From: CBDDHT01 sp965227905
GTDB lineage: Bacteria > Pseudomonadota > Alphaproteobacteria > Rhizobiales > Methyloligellaceae
Length of the DNA stretch: 64,000 nt
Assembly: GCA_965227905.1 (NCBI GenBank)
Contig: OZ245780.1
Location: forward strand, 2,666,001 to 2,730,000
Direction: 5' to 3'
Part shown: positions 7,585 through 16,481 of the stretch, piece after piece
Numbering within the stretch: position 1 is the stretch's first letter
Layout of the letters: the number at the start of each line of letters is the position of its first letter
Program-made: the position numbers and the translations under genes
The notes under the pieces: model-generated
The model's database searches: none
Told to the model about the DNA's origin: nothing
What the model saw: only the letters and a program-made list of their open reading frames with translations

Positions 7585-8673
7585 ATGAGTGAGCCAATGA
7601 GCGTTAGGGCTAAGACCAAGACAATTGACATCGGCGGCCGGTTGATTGGGGACGGTCAGCCGGCATTCATCATTGCGGAGTTCAGCCAGAACCACTGTGG
7701 TGACATGGTAAAGGCCAAGGAGCTTATCGACGCGGCAAAGGAAACCGGCTGCGACTGCGCCAAGTTTCAGACGTTTACCGCTGAGGAAATGTGTGCCGAT
7801 CGCTCGAAAATGTTCACATATCTGAGCCAAGGAAAGGAAATCACCGAAAGCGAATTCGATCTCCACAAGCGCTTCGAATTTACACCTGACGAGTGGCGCG
7901 AGATCATGGCCTATTGCGAAAAAGTAGGTATTCCTTTCATGACCACCGTGCAGGACCCGGTCAATCTCGATCTCATGCTCGAGCTTGGGCTGAACGCAAT
8001 AAAGGTCGGTTCTGACGACTTCGACCATTTTCCCAATTTGGATCTTTATGCGCGCACAGGGCTGCCGATGATCCTCTCAAAGGGTATGGCGGATCTTGCA
8101 GAGGTGGACCGGGTCGTGCGTTTCATGCGTGCACGCACAGACAAATGCGCCATCATGCATTGTGTATCGCTCTATCCAACGGAGGCCAGGGATCTGAATC
8201 TTGGCCAGATCGAAACCCTTTCAGGGCTCTATCCAGATATCGTCTGGGGGTTTTCTGACCATAGCGAGGGCCCGCTTGCTTCGACGCTTGCGGTCGCTCT
8301 CGGTGCCAAGGTGATCGAAAAGCACTTTACGCTCGATCATGATCAGCCAGGCCCCGATCATTGGTTTTCTATGGATGTCGGTCAGATGACACAGATGGTG
8401 CGCGATATTCGCTTCACTGAAGCTGCTCATGGTAGCGGTGAAGTGGTGCCTGCTGCCGGAGAAGCGCGCGAACGGGAGATCCGCCGCCGTCGGCTAGTGG
8501 CCAAGACCGACCTTGAGCCAGGTGCCGAGTTGAACGAAACGACCGTTGCATTCAAGCGTGCCGAGGATGGGATTTTCGTCGCCGATTGGGATCGCGTGCG
8601 GGGAAGTCGAACCACAACCTCAAGGCTTCAAAACGAAGGCATTCGTTTCGCGGACATTCAGTTCGGCGATTGA
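7585..8673 (+). CDS. NeuB-family nonulosonate-type synthase (first of three)
   Basis: A 362-residue protein. NeuB enzymes condense phosphoenolpyruvate with an N-acetylmannosamine-like sugar to give a nine-carbon ulosonic acid. The TIM barrel shows FIIAEFSQNHCGD, AKFQTFTAEEM and the metal-binding histidines in FSDHSEGP and VIEKHFTLD, followed by GPDHWFSMD. The C-terminal antifreeze-like SAF domain begins near RRRLVAKTDL. It is less like the PseI and LegI types than the copies at 38763 and 43479, and no CMP-sugar synthetase is adjacent, so its product is uncertain. ATG at 7597 is another possible start. It lies upstream of the ABC transporter gene in the same direction. Confidence 0.87.
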   Translation: MSEPMSVRAKTKTIDIGGRLIGDGQPAFIIAEFSQNHCGDMVKAKELIDAAKETGCDCAKFQTFTAEEMCADRSKMFTYLSQGKEITESEFDLHKRFEFTPDEWREIMAYCEKVGIPFMTTVQDPVNLDLMLELGLNAIKVGSDDFDHFPNLDLYARTGLPMILSKGMADLAEVDRVVRFMRARTDKCAIMHCVSLYPTEARDLNLGQIETLSGLYPDIVWGFSDHSEGPLASTLAVALGAKVIEKHFTLDHDQPGPDHWFSMDVGQMTQMVRDIRFTEAAHGSGEVVPAAGEAREREIRRRRLVAKTDLEPGAELNETTVAFKRAEDGIFVADWDRVRGSRTTTSRLQNEGIRFADIQFGD

Positions 8674-8725
8674 ACCGACCAAATCTCATGCAAGTCCAAC
8701 TTAAAATGCGCGCGACGATCGCTCA

Positions 8726-10525
8726 ATGAAGTTCGGTTTTTCCGGTCTGTATATTGCTGGCCGATTGCTACGCCAGTTCTACAAGCGCCATCCTTTGCGG
8801 ATGGTCTTGGTGTTTGTTGGCAATTTAGTGGTCGGACTGCTGGAGAATATCGGCGTCGTGGTGATGTTGCCGCTGCTGCACATTCTTTTGTCCGAGGGAG
8901 CTGAGAAACAATCTGTTCTGGCGCGCTACGCAGCAGATGGCTTTGCCCTACTTGGGATTCCGCCAACGATCCTACCTGCGATCATCGTCATCATAGCTTT
9001 GGTGTTCTTGAAGGCAGCAACCGGCTTCGTGGTTACAGTCTTCAATCAAACTGCGATTCTGAGTGTCGGGTATGAACTTCGGATGGCACTCGCTCAGAGG
9101 ATTGTTCTCTCTCGATGGCCGTTTTTGCTTAAGCAGCCGACTGGGCGCTATGCCAATCTGATGAATGCTGAAATTAATCTTTATACGACGGGATATACGG
9201 CCTCGTTTGGTGTTCTGAACGAAACCATACATGTCGCACTTTATCTCGGTACGGCACTCTTGGTCTCATGGCAATTTACCGCCATTGCCACTCTGATTGG
9301 CGTTCTGATGGTCACACTGCTTGGTCCGACCGTTACAATGGTTGCACGAGCCAGCGCTCGTCGAACGGAGCAACTGAACCGCTTGAGTAGCCTGCTTGTT
9401 GAGGTGCTGCAGGGCATCAAACCATTGAAGTCCATGAGCCGCGAGGTCTTGGTCGTCCCGTTGCTGAAGCGGGAGGCGCTTGGTTTGTTCCGTGCTCAGC
9501 GTCTTGTTGCCATCAGTTCGGCATTGCGCGCCAGCATTCCTGAACTCTTCCTCGTCACGAGCATGGGGATCGGGCTCTACACAGCAGTCGAGTTGATTGG
9601 GGTGAGCCTGGCTTCAATCATGGTACTGGCGCTTTTATTCGTGCGCATCATGACCAGGATCGGAGTATGGCAGGGCCGTCTCCACCAACTCATGAATCTC
9701 TCAGGTTCGATCGATGCAGTCGACGCTGCAATCGACGAAGCCAGTGTAGCAGCGGAAAGTCTGCATGGGGGCCACGCGCCCGTTCTGGAAAAAGAGATTC
9801 GACTTGAGAATGTGTCGATTGCCTATGACGATAAGCAGGTTCTTGACGGCGTGAATATGGTTTTTCCAGTCAACCAGCTTAGCGTGATCTTTGGCGCATC
9901 AGGTAGCGGAAAAACGTCGGTTTTGGATTCGATAATCGGTTTCGTGGAACCGCGCCACGGCACGGTGCTGGTCGATGGCGCTCCGTTGTCAGGCCTCAAT
10001 CTCGGTCAATGGCGTGCCGGCATCGGATATGTGCCTCAGGAGCTGTTTCTTTTCCACGATACGATTCGTGCGAATTTGACGTTTGGCGATCCGGATATTT
10101 CCGAGGCGGACATTGCTTGGGCGATTGAGGTGTCCGGGGCAACGGATTTTATCGATGGATTGTCGAATGGGATCGAAACGACAGTTGGCGAGCGGGGAAT
10201 GATGATCTCTGGTGGTCAGAGACAGCGGCTTTCCATTGCGCGCGCATTGATCGGGCGACCAAAGCTCCTACTGCTGGATGAAGCAACATCTGCTCTGGAT
10301 GCTCAGACTGAGAACGATGTCTGTGGGACGATCAGTGAACTTTCCAAACGTATCACCGTCATTGCCGTATCGCACCGACCGGCGATCCTGTCGCTGGCAG
10401 ATCATGTCTATAGTATCGAAAACGGACAGGTGAGCCGAGGCGAACCTGGCGACAGTGCGGGTGTTACGATTGGCAAGCGCAATATCGACCTGACCTCCCA
10501 AATATCTACTGAGACCATTGAGTAA
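8726..10525 (+). CDS. ABC transporter, fused permease and ATPase (PglK/MsbA-like)
   Basis: A 599-residue half transporter. Residues 1-320 contain about six membrane segments, for example VLVFVGNLVVGLLENIGVVV near the start. The C-terminal ATPase has Walker A GASGSGKTS near residue 393, Q-loop YVPQELFLF, signature SGGQRQRLS and Walker B LLLLDEATSALD. The layout fits a lipid-linked oligosaccharide flippase such as PglK or a lipid A flippase such as MsbA. It is the only export protein in the window, which makes it the likely flippase for a cluster glycan; substrate specificity is inferred. The stop overlaps the start of the NUDIX gene by 8 bases. Confidence 0.9.
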   Translation: MKFGFSGLYIAGRLLRQFYKRHPLRMVLVFVGNLVVGLLENIGVVVMLPLLHILLSEGAEKQSVLARYAADGFALLGIPPTILPAIIVIIALVFLKAATGFVVTVFNQTAILSVGYELRMALAQRIVLSRWPFLLKQPTGRYANLMNAEINLYTTGYTASFGVLNETIHVALYLGTALLVSWQFTAIATLIGVLMVTLLGPTVTMVARASARRTEQLNRLSSLLVEVLQGIKPLKSMSREVLVVPLLKREALGLFRAQRLVAISSALRASIPELFLVTSMGIGLYTAVELIGVSLASIMVLALLFVRIMTRIGVWQGRLHQLMNLSGSIDAVDAAIDEASVAAESLHGGHAPVLEKEIRLENVSIAYDDKQVLDGVNMVFPVNQLSVIFGASGSGKTSVLDSIIGFVEPRHGTVLVDGAPLSGLNLGQWRAGIGYVPQELFLFHDTIRANLTFGDPDISEADIAWAIEVSGATDFIDGLSNGIETTVGERGMMISGGQRQRLSIARALIGRPKLLLLDEATSALDAQTENDVCGTISELSKRITVIAVSHRPAILSLADHVYSIENGQVSRGEPGDSAGVTIGKRNIDLTSQISTETIE

Positions 10526-11114
10526 AGCCGAAAAGACACCGCCCGTCACTGTCCGCTCCCGGCGAACGGCATGTGAGAATGAGCGATGGACGGTTTATCT
10601 GGATGACGTCCTCGGCAGCAACGGCGAGTCCGTTTCCGATTATCTCGTGGTCGCACCGAAATACCGAGCACCTGAGCTTATTTCAGGCGTTTGTGTTTTG
10701 CCTTTGGTCGATGGGAAAATCGGGTTGGTGCGCATGTATCGCCATGCAATGCGCGATTTCGGATGGGAGGCCGCACGTGGTTTCATCGACGAAGGTGAGA
10801 TCGCGTCCCAGGCGGCATTGCGGGAACTAACCGAGGAGACGGGGCTTGTTTGCCCGATCGACGCTCTCTTACCTCTCGGTTTTCTAGCTCAAGAACCAAG
10901 CACATTGGAAGCACGCGTCGCGCTATTCTGCGCAACAGCATGTCAATCACACCCTTCTGCCACGACTGAGCAGGAGCTTGGCTTGACGGAGTTCCGATTG
11001 TTTGAAGTCGATGATGTCTTAAAGATGTGTGGCCGTTCCGAGATCGTTGACGCTTCAACGCTGACTGCAATCTACAAATATCTGTTTGCAACCGTGACGA
11101 CATCGGCAAATTGA
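10518..11114 (+). CDS. NUDIX hydrolase, ADP-ribose/GDP-sugar pyrophosphatase type
   Basis: A 198-residue protein with a complete NUDIX box: G-x5-E-x7-REL-x-EE-x-GL in GFIDEGEIASQAALRELTEE followed by TGL, around residues 90-112. The upstream beta strands (PLVDGKIGLVRMYRHAM, WEAARGF) match the ADP-ribose and GDP-mannose pyrophosphatase group. It would cleave a nucleoside diphosphate linked to a sugar, either trimming unwanted GDP-sugar or recycling. The start is a TTG inside the end of the ABC transporter gene, implying translational coupling. It precedes the GDP-heptose genes, so a GDP-sugar substrate is possible but unproven. Confidence 0.85.
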   Translation: MSKAEKTPPVTVRSRRTACENERWTVYLDDVLGSNGESVSDYLVVAPKYRAPELISGVCVLPLVDGKIGLVRMYRHAMRDFGWEAARGFIDEGEIASQAALRELTEETGLVCPIDALLPLGFLAQEPSTLEARVALFCATACQSHPSATTEQELGLTEFRLFEVDDVLKMCGRSEIVDASTLTAIYKYLFATVTTSAN

Positions 11115-11199
11115 CGAGAACCGATTGCAGCGCACCCGAGAATATGGTTTGGCATGCGACATGTGCGGAACTGTCAGCATTGGACGTCAAAATGATTGA

Positions 11200-12216
11200 A
11201 TGCGGCTTGAGCCTATGATGCAGCGCTTGGCAGACGATCTTGACGCGAGCACGCTCGCGCTGAGTGCAGACCCACTTGTCGTAGAAAAATTCTATCGCAG
11301 CTTGAGGCGGGTTCGGCGTGTCGAGGAAGTCGCGGCTGAGATCTATCCTTCCGACAAGATCAAGAGCCCCATGCATCTGTCGATTGGGCAGGAGTCGGTT
11401 GCTGTCGGTGTCAGTGAGATGCTGCGCGACGATGATTTCGTCTCAGGCACTTATCGTGGTCACGCCACTTACATTGCCAAAGGTGGCTGTTTGAAAGAGA
11501 TGATGGCTGAACTCTATGGCAAGAAAGATGGATGTGCCCGTGGTCGAGGTGGGTCGATGCATCTCATCGGCGTGGACAATGGGATTATTGGTTCCTCCGC
11601 AGTGGTCGGCACGACGATACCGATCGCTATGGGACATGCATTTGCGCTGAAGCGCGAGGGGCGAGGCCGCGTTGTCGTCGCCTTTCTCGGAGATGGCGCA
11701 ACAGAGGAAGGGGTTTTTTGGGAAAGCCTGAATTTCTCTGTCCTTCAAAAGCTGCCAATTTTTTTCGTTTGCGAGAATAACGGTCTAGCCATCCACGAAC
11801 CCCTTGAGAAGCGCTGGGGTGTGATGGACTTGGTCGGGAAGGTCGGGAGCTTCGGCTTGCCGACAGTCCGAATTGAGGACGCCAATGTGTTCGCTATCGC
11901 TGCCGCCACGGAAGCCGCGATCGGGCCGATGCGGACGGGTGAGGGTGGTCCGGCGTTTATCGAGTGCCTGACCTATCGGTGGCGGGAGCATGTTGGACCC
12001 GGAGACGATTTCGACTCCGGTTATCGTCCCCGCGACGAGTTCGAGGCATGGGTCGCCCGCGATGAGATTGCTCGTTTGGCGGATATGCTGGACGGCGCGG
12101 TACGGAACAAGATCGACACCGAAATCGAGCAGGAAATTGAGGAAGCGGTGACGTTCGCCGAAGGCAACCCTATGCCACCGCCAGAAGAGTTGGAACGCAA
12201 TGTCTTCGCAGAATAA
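11200..12216 (+). CDS. Thiamine-diphosphate-dependent dehydrogenase E1 alpha subunit-like
   Basis: A 338-residue homologue of the pyruvate/acetoin dehydrogenase E1 alpha subunit. The thiamine diphosphate motif GDG...NN is complete: GDGATEEGVFWESLN near residue 165 and CENN about 20 residues later. HLSIGQESVAVG and GRGGSMHL are also typical. It overlaps the E1 beta gene by 17 bases, so both are made together. No E2 acyltransferase or E3 lipoamide dehydrogenase gene is in the window, so the pair is unlikely to feed central metabolism. A precedent is AviB1/AviB2 in avilamycin biosynthesis, an E1 pair that adds a two-carbon branch to a sugar. Confidence 0.9.
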   Translation: MRLEPMMQRLADDLDASTLALSADPLVVEKFYRSLRRVRRVEEVAAEIYPSDKIKSPMHLSIGQESVAVGVSEMLRDDDFVSGTYRGHATYIAKGGCLKEMMAELYGKKDGCARGRGGSMHLIGVDNGIIGSSAVVGTTIPIAMGHAFALKREGRGRVVVAFLGDGATEEGVFWESLNFSVLQKLPIFFVCENNGLAIHEPLEKRWGVMDLVGKVGSFGLPTVRIEDANVFAIAAATEAAIGPMRTGEGGPAFIECLTYRWREHVGPGDDFDSGYRPRDEFEAWVARDEIARLADMLDGAVRNKIDTEIEQEIEEAVTFAEGNPMPPPEELERNVFAE

Positions 12217-13279
12217 CGGCCAGGCCAAAGAGCGTACGCTCTCCTATGCTACGGCAATAGCCGAGGCCTTGACGCAGGAAATGGACGCGGACCCTAGTGT
12301 ATTCGTCTATGGCCTCGATGTAGACGACCACAAGAGCATCTTGGGGTCGACTGCAGGTCTGCTGGAAAAGTTCGGTCCTGAGCGGATCTTCACAACCCCA
12401 TTGTCGGAAGACGCCATGACGGGCCTCGGGATCGGGGCGGCCATGGCAGGCATGCGGCCTGTCCATGTTCATATCCGCATGGACTTCTTGATGCTGTGCA
12501 TGAATCAGCTGGTCAATATGGCGGCGAAGACACACTACATGTATGGCGGCAAGGTCACGGTCCCAATGGTGGTCCGCTGCATTATCGGAAAGTCATGGGG
12601 ACAAGGAGCCCAGCACAGTCAGGCCCTGCATGCGATGTTTATGCATGTGCCTGGTATGAAAGTCGTAGCGCCCTCCAACCCTTATGATGCCAAAGGCTGT
12701 CTGATCCGCTCTATCCGGGACAACAATCCGGTCTTGTTTGTCGAACACCGATTGCTTTATGGCACTGAGGCAGCGGTTCCCGAAGAGAGTTTCGAAGTCG
12801 ATTTCGGGCAGGCACGTGTCATGGCTGAAGGTGACGATGTAACGATTGTGGGCATCTCCAATATGGCGGTCGAATGTCTGCGTGCTGCCGAGCTGCTCGC
12901 CGAAGTCGGCATTTCCGCAGAAGTGATAGATCCGATTTCACTCGATCCTCTCGACAGCGATACAATCATTCGTTCGGCCGAGCATACGGGACGCCTTTTG
13001 ATTGTCGACAATGGGTGGGCCATGTGCGGCGCAAGTGCTGAGATTGTTGCGCGTGTCGCGGAGAGGCCGGTTCGTCTCAGAACCATTCGTTTTCAGCGCA
13101 TGGGATTTGCCCCGACAACGTGCCCGACGACGCCATCGCTTGAGCAGGCTTTTTATCCTAACCCCGCAAGTATTGCTGTTGCTGCCTATGAGCTTGTGCG
13201 ACCTGGTGGCTCGGCTTGGACGCCAGATCCTGAGCGTGCTGCGCTCGCCTATCAGACACAGTTCCGTGGGCCGTTCTAA
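12200..13279 (+). CDS. Thiamine-diphosphate-dependent dehydrogenase E1 beta subunit-like
   Basis: A 359-residue E1 beta subunit. The N-terminal pyrimidine-binding domain carries TPLSEDAMTGLGIGAAMAG with the glutamate that activates thiamine diphosphate, then GGKVTVPMVVRC and the GQGAQHSQALHA segment. The C-terminal transketolase-like domain has DVTIVGISNM and VIDPISLDPLD. Together with the overlapping alpha subunit it should decarboxylate a 2-oxo acid and hand on the aldehyde unit. Lying directly before the ColD-like gene, it may add an acyl unit to a 4-keto sugar; that is inference. It runs about 30 residues past the usual E1 beta end. Confidence 0.9.
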   Translation: MSSQNNGQAKERTLSYATAIAEALTQEMDADPSVFVYGLDVDDHKSILGSTAGLLEKFGPERIFTTPLSEDAMTGLGIGAAMAGMRPVHVHIRMDFLMLCMNQLVNMAAKTHYMYGGKVTVPMVVRCIIGKSWGQGAQHSQALHAMFMHVPGMKVVAPSNPYDAKGCLIRSIRDNNPVLFVEHRLLYGTEAAVPEESFEVDFGQARVMAEGDDVTIVGISNMAVECLRAAELLAEVGISAEVIDPISLDPLDSDTIIRSAEHTGRLLIVDNGWAMCGASAEIVARVAERPVRLRTIRFQRMGFAPTTCPTTPSLEQAFYPNPASIAVAAYELVRPGGSAWTPDPERAALAYQTQFRGPF

Positions 13280-13294
13280 GTTGCGGAGGCCAAC

Positions 13295-14482
13295 TTGAGA
13301 GACATGACAAACATGCCGTATGAGCTTGCTGCTTCTTCCTGGGACGAGGAAGAAATCGATGCGATCCAACGCGTCATTGCCAGCGATAGATATACGATGG
13401 GTGACAATGTCGCCCGCTTCGAAGAGGAATTCGCCGACTACTTTGGTAAGCGGTATGCCGTCATGGTCAATTCGGGATCTTCCGCAAACTTGATTTCAGT
13501 TGCATCGCTCTTTTACAAATCCGAACGCCCTCTGCAACGCGGTGACGAAGTCATCGTGCCGGCGATTTCGTGGAGCACCTCCTACCACCCTCTGCAGCAA
13601 TACGGTCTCAAGCTCAAATTCGTCGATGTGGAGCTTGAAACACTCAATGTTGATGCGGCCCAATTGGAAGATGCGATCGGCCCGAACACGCGGATGATCA
13701 TGGCCGTCAGCATCCTTGGCAACCCGGCTGCTCTTGATGTCATGAGGGCGTTGGCCGACAAACATGGACTGTATCTGTTCGAGGATAATTGTGAGTCGCT
13801 CGATGCAGAATTGGGGGGGCGCAAGACCGGCACCTTCGGTGAAGTGAACACGGCCAGTTTCTTTTTTTCCCATCATATTGCCACGATGGAAGGCGGCATG
13901 GTGGTTACGGATGACGAGGAACTTTCACACATTCTGCGCAGTATGCGCGCCCACGGCTGGACCCGCGATTTGCCGAAAGATTCACCGTTGTTTGATCGCG
14001 GCGGCGACGATCATTTCGAGGCTTATCGTTTCATTCTGCCGGGATACAATGTGCGGCCATTGGAAATGAGCGGAGCCATCGGGCGTGAGCAGTTGAAGAA
14101 ATTGCCCGCAATGACCGAGCGTCGACGCAAGAACCTTGCCCTTTTCCAGGATCTGTTTAGTGACGATGAGCGTTTCATCATTCAGCGAGAGAATGGCAAG
14201 AGTTCAAGTTTCTCGTTCACGATCATCTTGAATCCGGACATGAATATCGACCGGCAGAAGCTCTTCGAGACAATGCGTCAAGAGGATATCGGCTTCCGTA
14301 TTATTACTGGCGGTTGTTTCCTCAGGCATGATGTCATCAAGCATTACGACTATGAGATTCACGGTGGTGCCGTACCAAATGCCGACCTTGCGCACGACAA
14401 CGGCTTTTTCGTTGGCAATCATCCGCGCGATTTGAATGTGCAGATCAAGCGTTTTCGCGAAGTTCTCGATCAAGCCTGTTAA
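13295..14482 (+). CDS. PLP-dependent sugar 3-dehydratase, ColD-like (DegT family, Lys replaced by His)
   Basis: A 395-residue DegT/DnrJ/EryC1-fold protein. The usual Schiff-base lysine in the SFFGNK-type motif is replaced: the sequence reads ASFFFSHHIATMEGG with His193-His194. The same His-His pair is found in ColD (GDP-4-keto-6-deoxymannose 3-dehydratase) and RfbH, which remove the C3 hydroxyl instead of aminating. The length matches ColD (about 388) rather than the longer iron-sulfur RfbH, and no RfbI-like reductase is nearby. The start is a TTG with GGAGG five bases upstream. It sits between the E1 pair and an SDR, so a 4-keto-3-deoxy sugar intermediate is likely. Confidence 0.82.
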   Translation: MRDMTNMPYELAASSWDEEEIDAIQRVIASDRYTMGDNVARFEEEFADYFGKRYAVMVNSGSSANLISVASLFYKSERPLQRGDEVIVPAISWSTSYHPLQQYGLKLKFVDVELETLNVDAAQLEDAIGPNTRMIMAVSILGNPAALDVMRALADKHGLYLFEDNCESLDAELGGRKTGTFGEVNTASFFFSHHIATMEGGMVVTDDEELSHILRSMRAHGWTRDLPKDSPLFDRGGDDHFEAYRFILPGYNVRPLEMSGAIGREQLKKLPAMTERRRKNLALFQDLFSDDERFIIQRENGKSSSFSFTIILNPDMNIDRQKLFETMRQEDIGFRIITGGCFLRHDVIKHYDYEIHGGAVPNADLAHDNGFFVGNHPRDLNVQIKRFREVLDQAC

Positions 14483-14502
14483 GACCGACGTAGGATCAAA
14501 GA

Positions 14503-15444
14503 ATGAACAACTACAATATCCTGATAACGGGCGGGGCCGGCTATTTGGGCTCGATCATGGTGCCTGAATTGTTGGCGCAGGGGCATCGTGTGACTGTGCT
14601 CGACAACTTTATGTTCAATCAGTTGCCTTTCGGTCAGGTTTGCCATGACCCGGCGTTCGACGTCATTCGCGGCGACGCACGCGACACCGATGCGCTGCGG
14701 CCCTTGGTGAAAAATGCCGATATCGTTATCCCATTGGCTGCACTTGTTGGCGCCAAGATGTGCGACAGCGATCAGGTCGGCACCGTTTCAACGAACCGGG
14801 ATGCGGTACAAACACTTGTCGGCATGCTCTCCAAAAACCAGCGCATCATGATGCCTGTCACGAATAGTGGCTATGGCATTGGTGACAAGGACGTCTTTTG
14901 CACTGAGGAAAGTCCGTTGCGGCCGATTAGTCTCTATGGGCGTACCAAAGTCGAGGCGGAAGCCATCGCCCTGGAACATGGGGAGACCATTTCCTATCGA
15001 CTTGCCACGGTGTTCGGCATGGCGCCGCGGATGCGGATCGACCTGCTTGTGAATGATTTTGTCCATCGTGCACTGACGGATCGTGTGATCGTGCTTTTCG
15101 AATCGCACTTCAAACGCAACTACATCCACGTTCGCGACGTTGCACGCGCTTTCTTATTGGGAATCGAGAAATTTGAAGACATGAAAGGTGGTCCCTACAA
15201 TGTGGGGCTGTCCGATGCGAACCTCTCGAAGCGCGAACTGTGCGATCTCATTGGCAAGCACATTCCCGAATTGGTGATATTGGAGTCCGAGTTCAGCGAA
15301 GACCCCGATAAACGCGACTACATCGTATCCAATGAAAAAATCGAGCGGGCAGGTTTCAGCCCGAAATTTTCGTTGGACGATGGCGTTACGGAGCTCAAGA
15401 AGGGCTATCAGATGCTGCGTAATACGATTTACGGCAACGCCTGA
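14503..15444 (+). CDS. NAD-dependent epimerase/reductase, extended SDR
   Basis: A 313-residue extended SDR. The cofactor loop is GGAGYLGS with an acidic VLDNF after strand 2, indicating NAD(H) preference. The catalytic Tyr-x3-Lys is YGRTK, preceded by NSGYGI in place of the usual STS loop. The C-terminal part has NYIHVRDVARAF and YNVGLSD, typical of sugar-nucleotide enzymes. It lies 20 bases after the ColD-like gene and 29 before hddA, so it probably finishes the GDP-heptose-derived sugar by C4 reduction or C5 epimerisation, as ColC does in the colitose route. The exact reaction is not visible. Confidence 0.85.
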   Translation: MNNYNILITGGAGYLGSIMVPELLAQGHRVTVLDNFMFNQLPFGQVCHDPAFDVIRGDARDTDALRPLVKNADIVIPLAALVGAKMCDSDQVGTVSTNRDAVQTLVGMLSKNQRIMMPVTNSGYGIGDKDVFCTEESPLRPISLYGRTKVEAEAIALEHGETISYRLATVFGMAPRMRIDLLVNDFVHRALTDRVIVLFESHFKRNYIHVRDVARAFLLGIEKFEDMKGGPYNVGLSDANLSKRELCDLIGKHIPELVILESEFSEDPDKRDYIVSNEKIERAGFSPKFSLDDGVTELKKGYQMLRNTIYGNA

Positions 15445-15473
15445 GAGCAGCACGCGCTCAGACCTGTCACACA

Positions 15474-16481
15474 ATGATCATTAGCCGCACGCCTTTCCGA
15501 GTCTCGCTGCTCGGCGGTGGGACCGACTATCCCGCCTGGTATCATCGTCACGGTGGGGCCGTTCTCGGCACGGCAATCAACAAATATTGCTATATCTCCA
15601 TACGCCATCTGCCGCCGTTCTTCAGTCATCGACATCGGATCGTCTACTCGCAGATCGAACTCGTCCGCGAGCTTGAAGAGATAGTACATCCTGCTGTGCG
15701 CGGCGTGATGTCGGACATGTCGGACTGCATCGACGGTGGTGTCGAGATCCAGCATGCCGGCGATCTTCCGGCACGGTCTGGATTAGGTTCGAGTTCGTCA
15801 TTCACCGTTGGGCTCATCAACGTCATCCATGCCCTAAAGGGGCGCATGGTTTCCTCACGAGAACTCGCTGAAGATGCGATCCGCATCGAGCAGCACGTCA
15901 TCAAAGAGGATGTCGGCTCGCAAGACCAGATATGGGCGGCCTTTGGTGGTCTCAATCACATAACTTTTGAGCGAAACAATTCATTTCGCGTAGCTCCGCT
16001 CATAATGAGCCAGGAACGGATTGACGCGCTGAACGCATCGATGCTTCTGTTTTTTACCGGCTTCTCTAGGTTTTCAGGGTCTATTGCCGCTAAGCAGATT
16101 GCAAATCTAAGTGCTCGTGAAGCACATCTGCGTGCGATGGCCGATATGGTTGATGACGGAGCAGGGCTTTTACAAAATGCCGACCGTGATCTCGATGCCT
16201 TGGGCAAACTGCTGCACGAATCCTGGCAGCTCAAACGTGAATTGGCAGACACGGTCAGCAACGATCAGATCGATGAGATTTATGAGGCTGGCAAGGCCGG
16301 CGGCGCAATCGGCGGAAAGATTCTCGGCGCGGGAGGCGGTGGCTTCATGCTCTTTTATGCGCCCCCGCAAACGCATGATGAAATTCGGGCAAGGCTCAGT
16401 TCCCTGATTGAGGTGTCTTTCAAGATCAACAGCTCAGGAAGCAGTATCGTCCACTATGAGCCCAATGGCATTCACGCCTGA
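15474..16481 (+). CDS. hddA: D-glycero-D-manno-heptose 7-phosphate kinase
   Basis: A 335-residue GHMP kinase. It opens IISRTPFRVSLLGGGTDYP, the HddA/FkpA-type start, has the phosphate loop ARSGLGSSSSFTVGL near residue 105, and ends with KILGAGGGGFMLFY, the third GHMP motif. HddA phosphorylates C1 of D-glycero-D-manno-heptose 7-phosphate as the alpha anomer, which commits to the GDP-heptose branch rather than the ADP-heptose branch. gmhA overlaps its 3' end by 26 bases, and the HddC-GmhB fusion follows, completing the route. Confidence 0.92.
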   Translation: MIISRTPFRVSLLGGGTDYPAWYHRHGGAVLGTAINKYCYISIRHLPPFFSHRHRIVYSQIELVRELEEIVHPAVRGVMSDMSDCIDGGVEIQHAGDLPARSGLGSSSSFTVGLINVIHALKGRMVSSRELAEDAIRIEQHVIKEDVGSQDQIWAAFGGLNHITFERNNSFRVAPLIMSQERIDALNASMLLFFTGFSRFSGSIAAKQIANLSAREAHLRAMADMVDDGAGLLQNADRDLDALGKLLHESWQLKRELADTVSNDQIDEIYEAGKAGGAIGGKILGAGGGGFMLFYAPPQTHDEIRARLSSLIEVSFKINSSGSSIVHYEPNGIHA

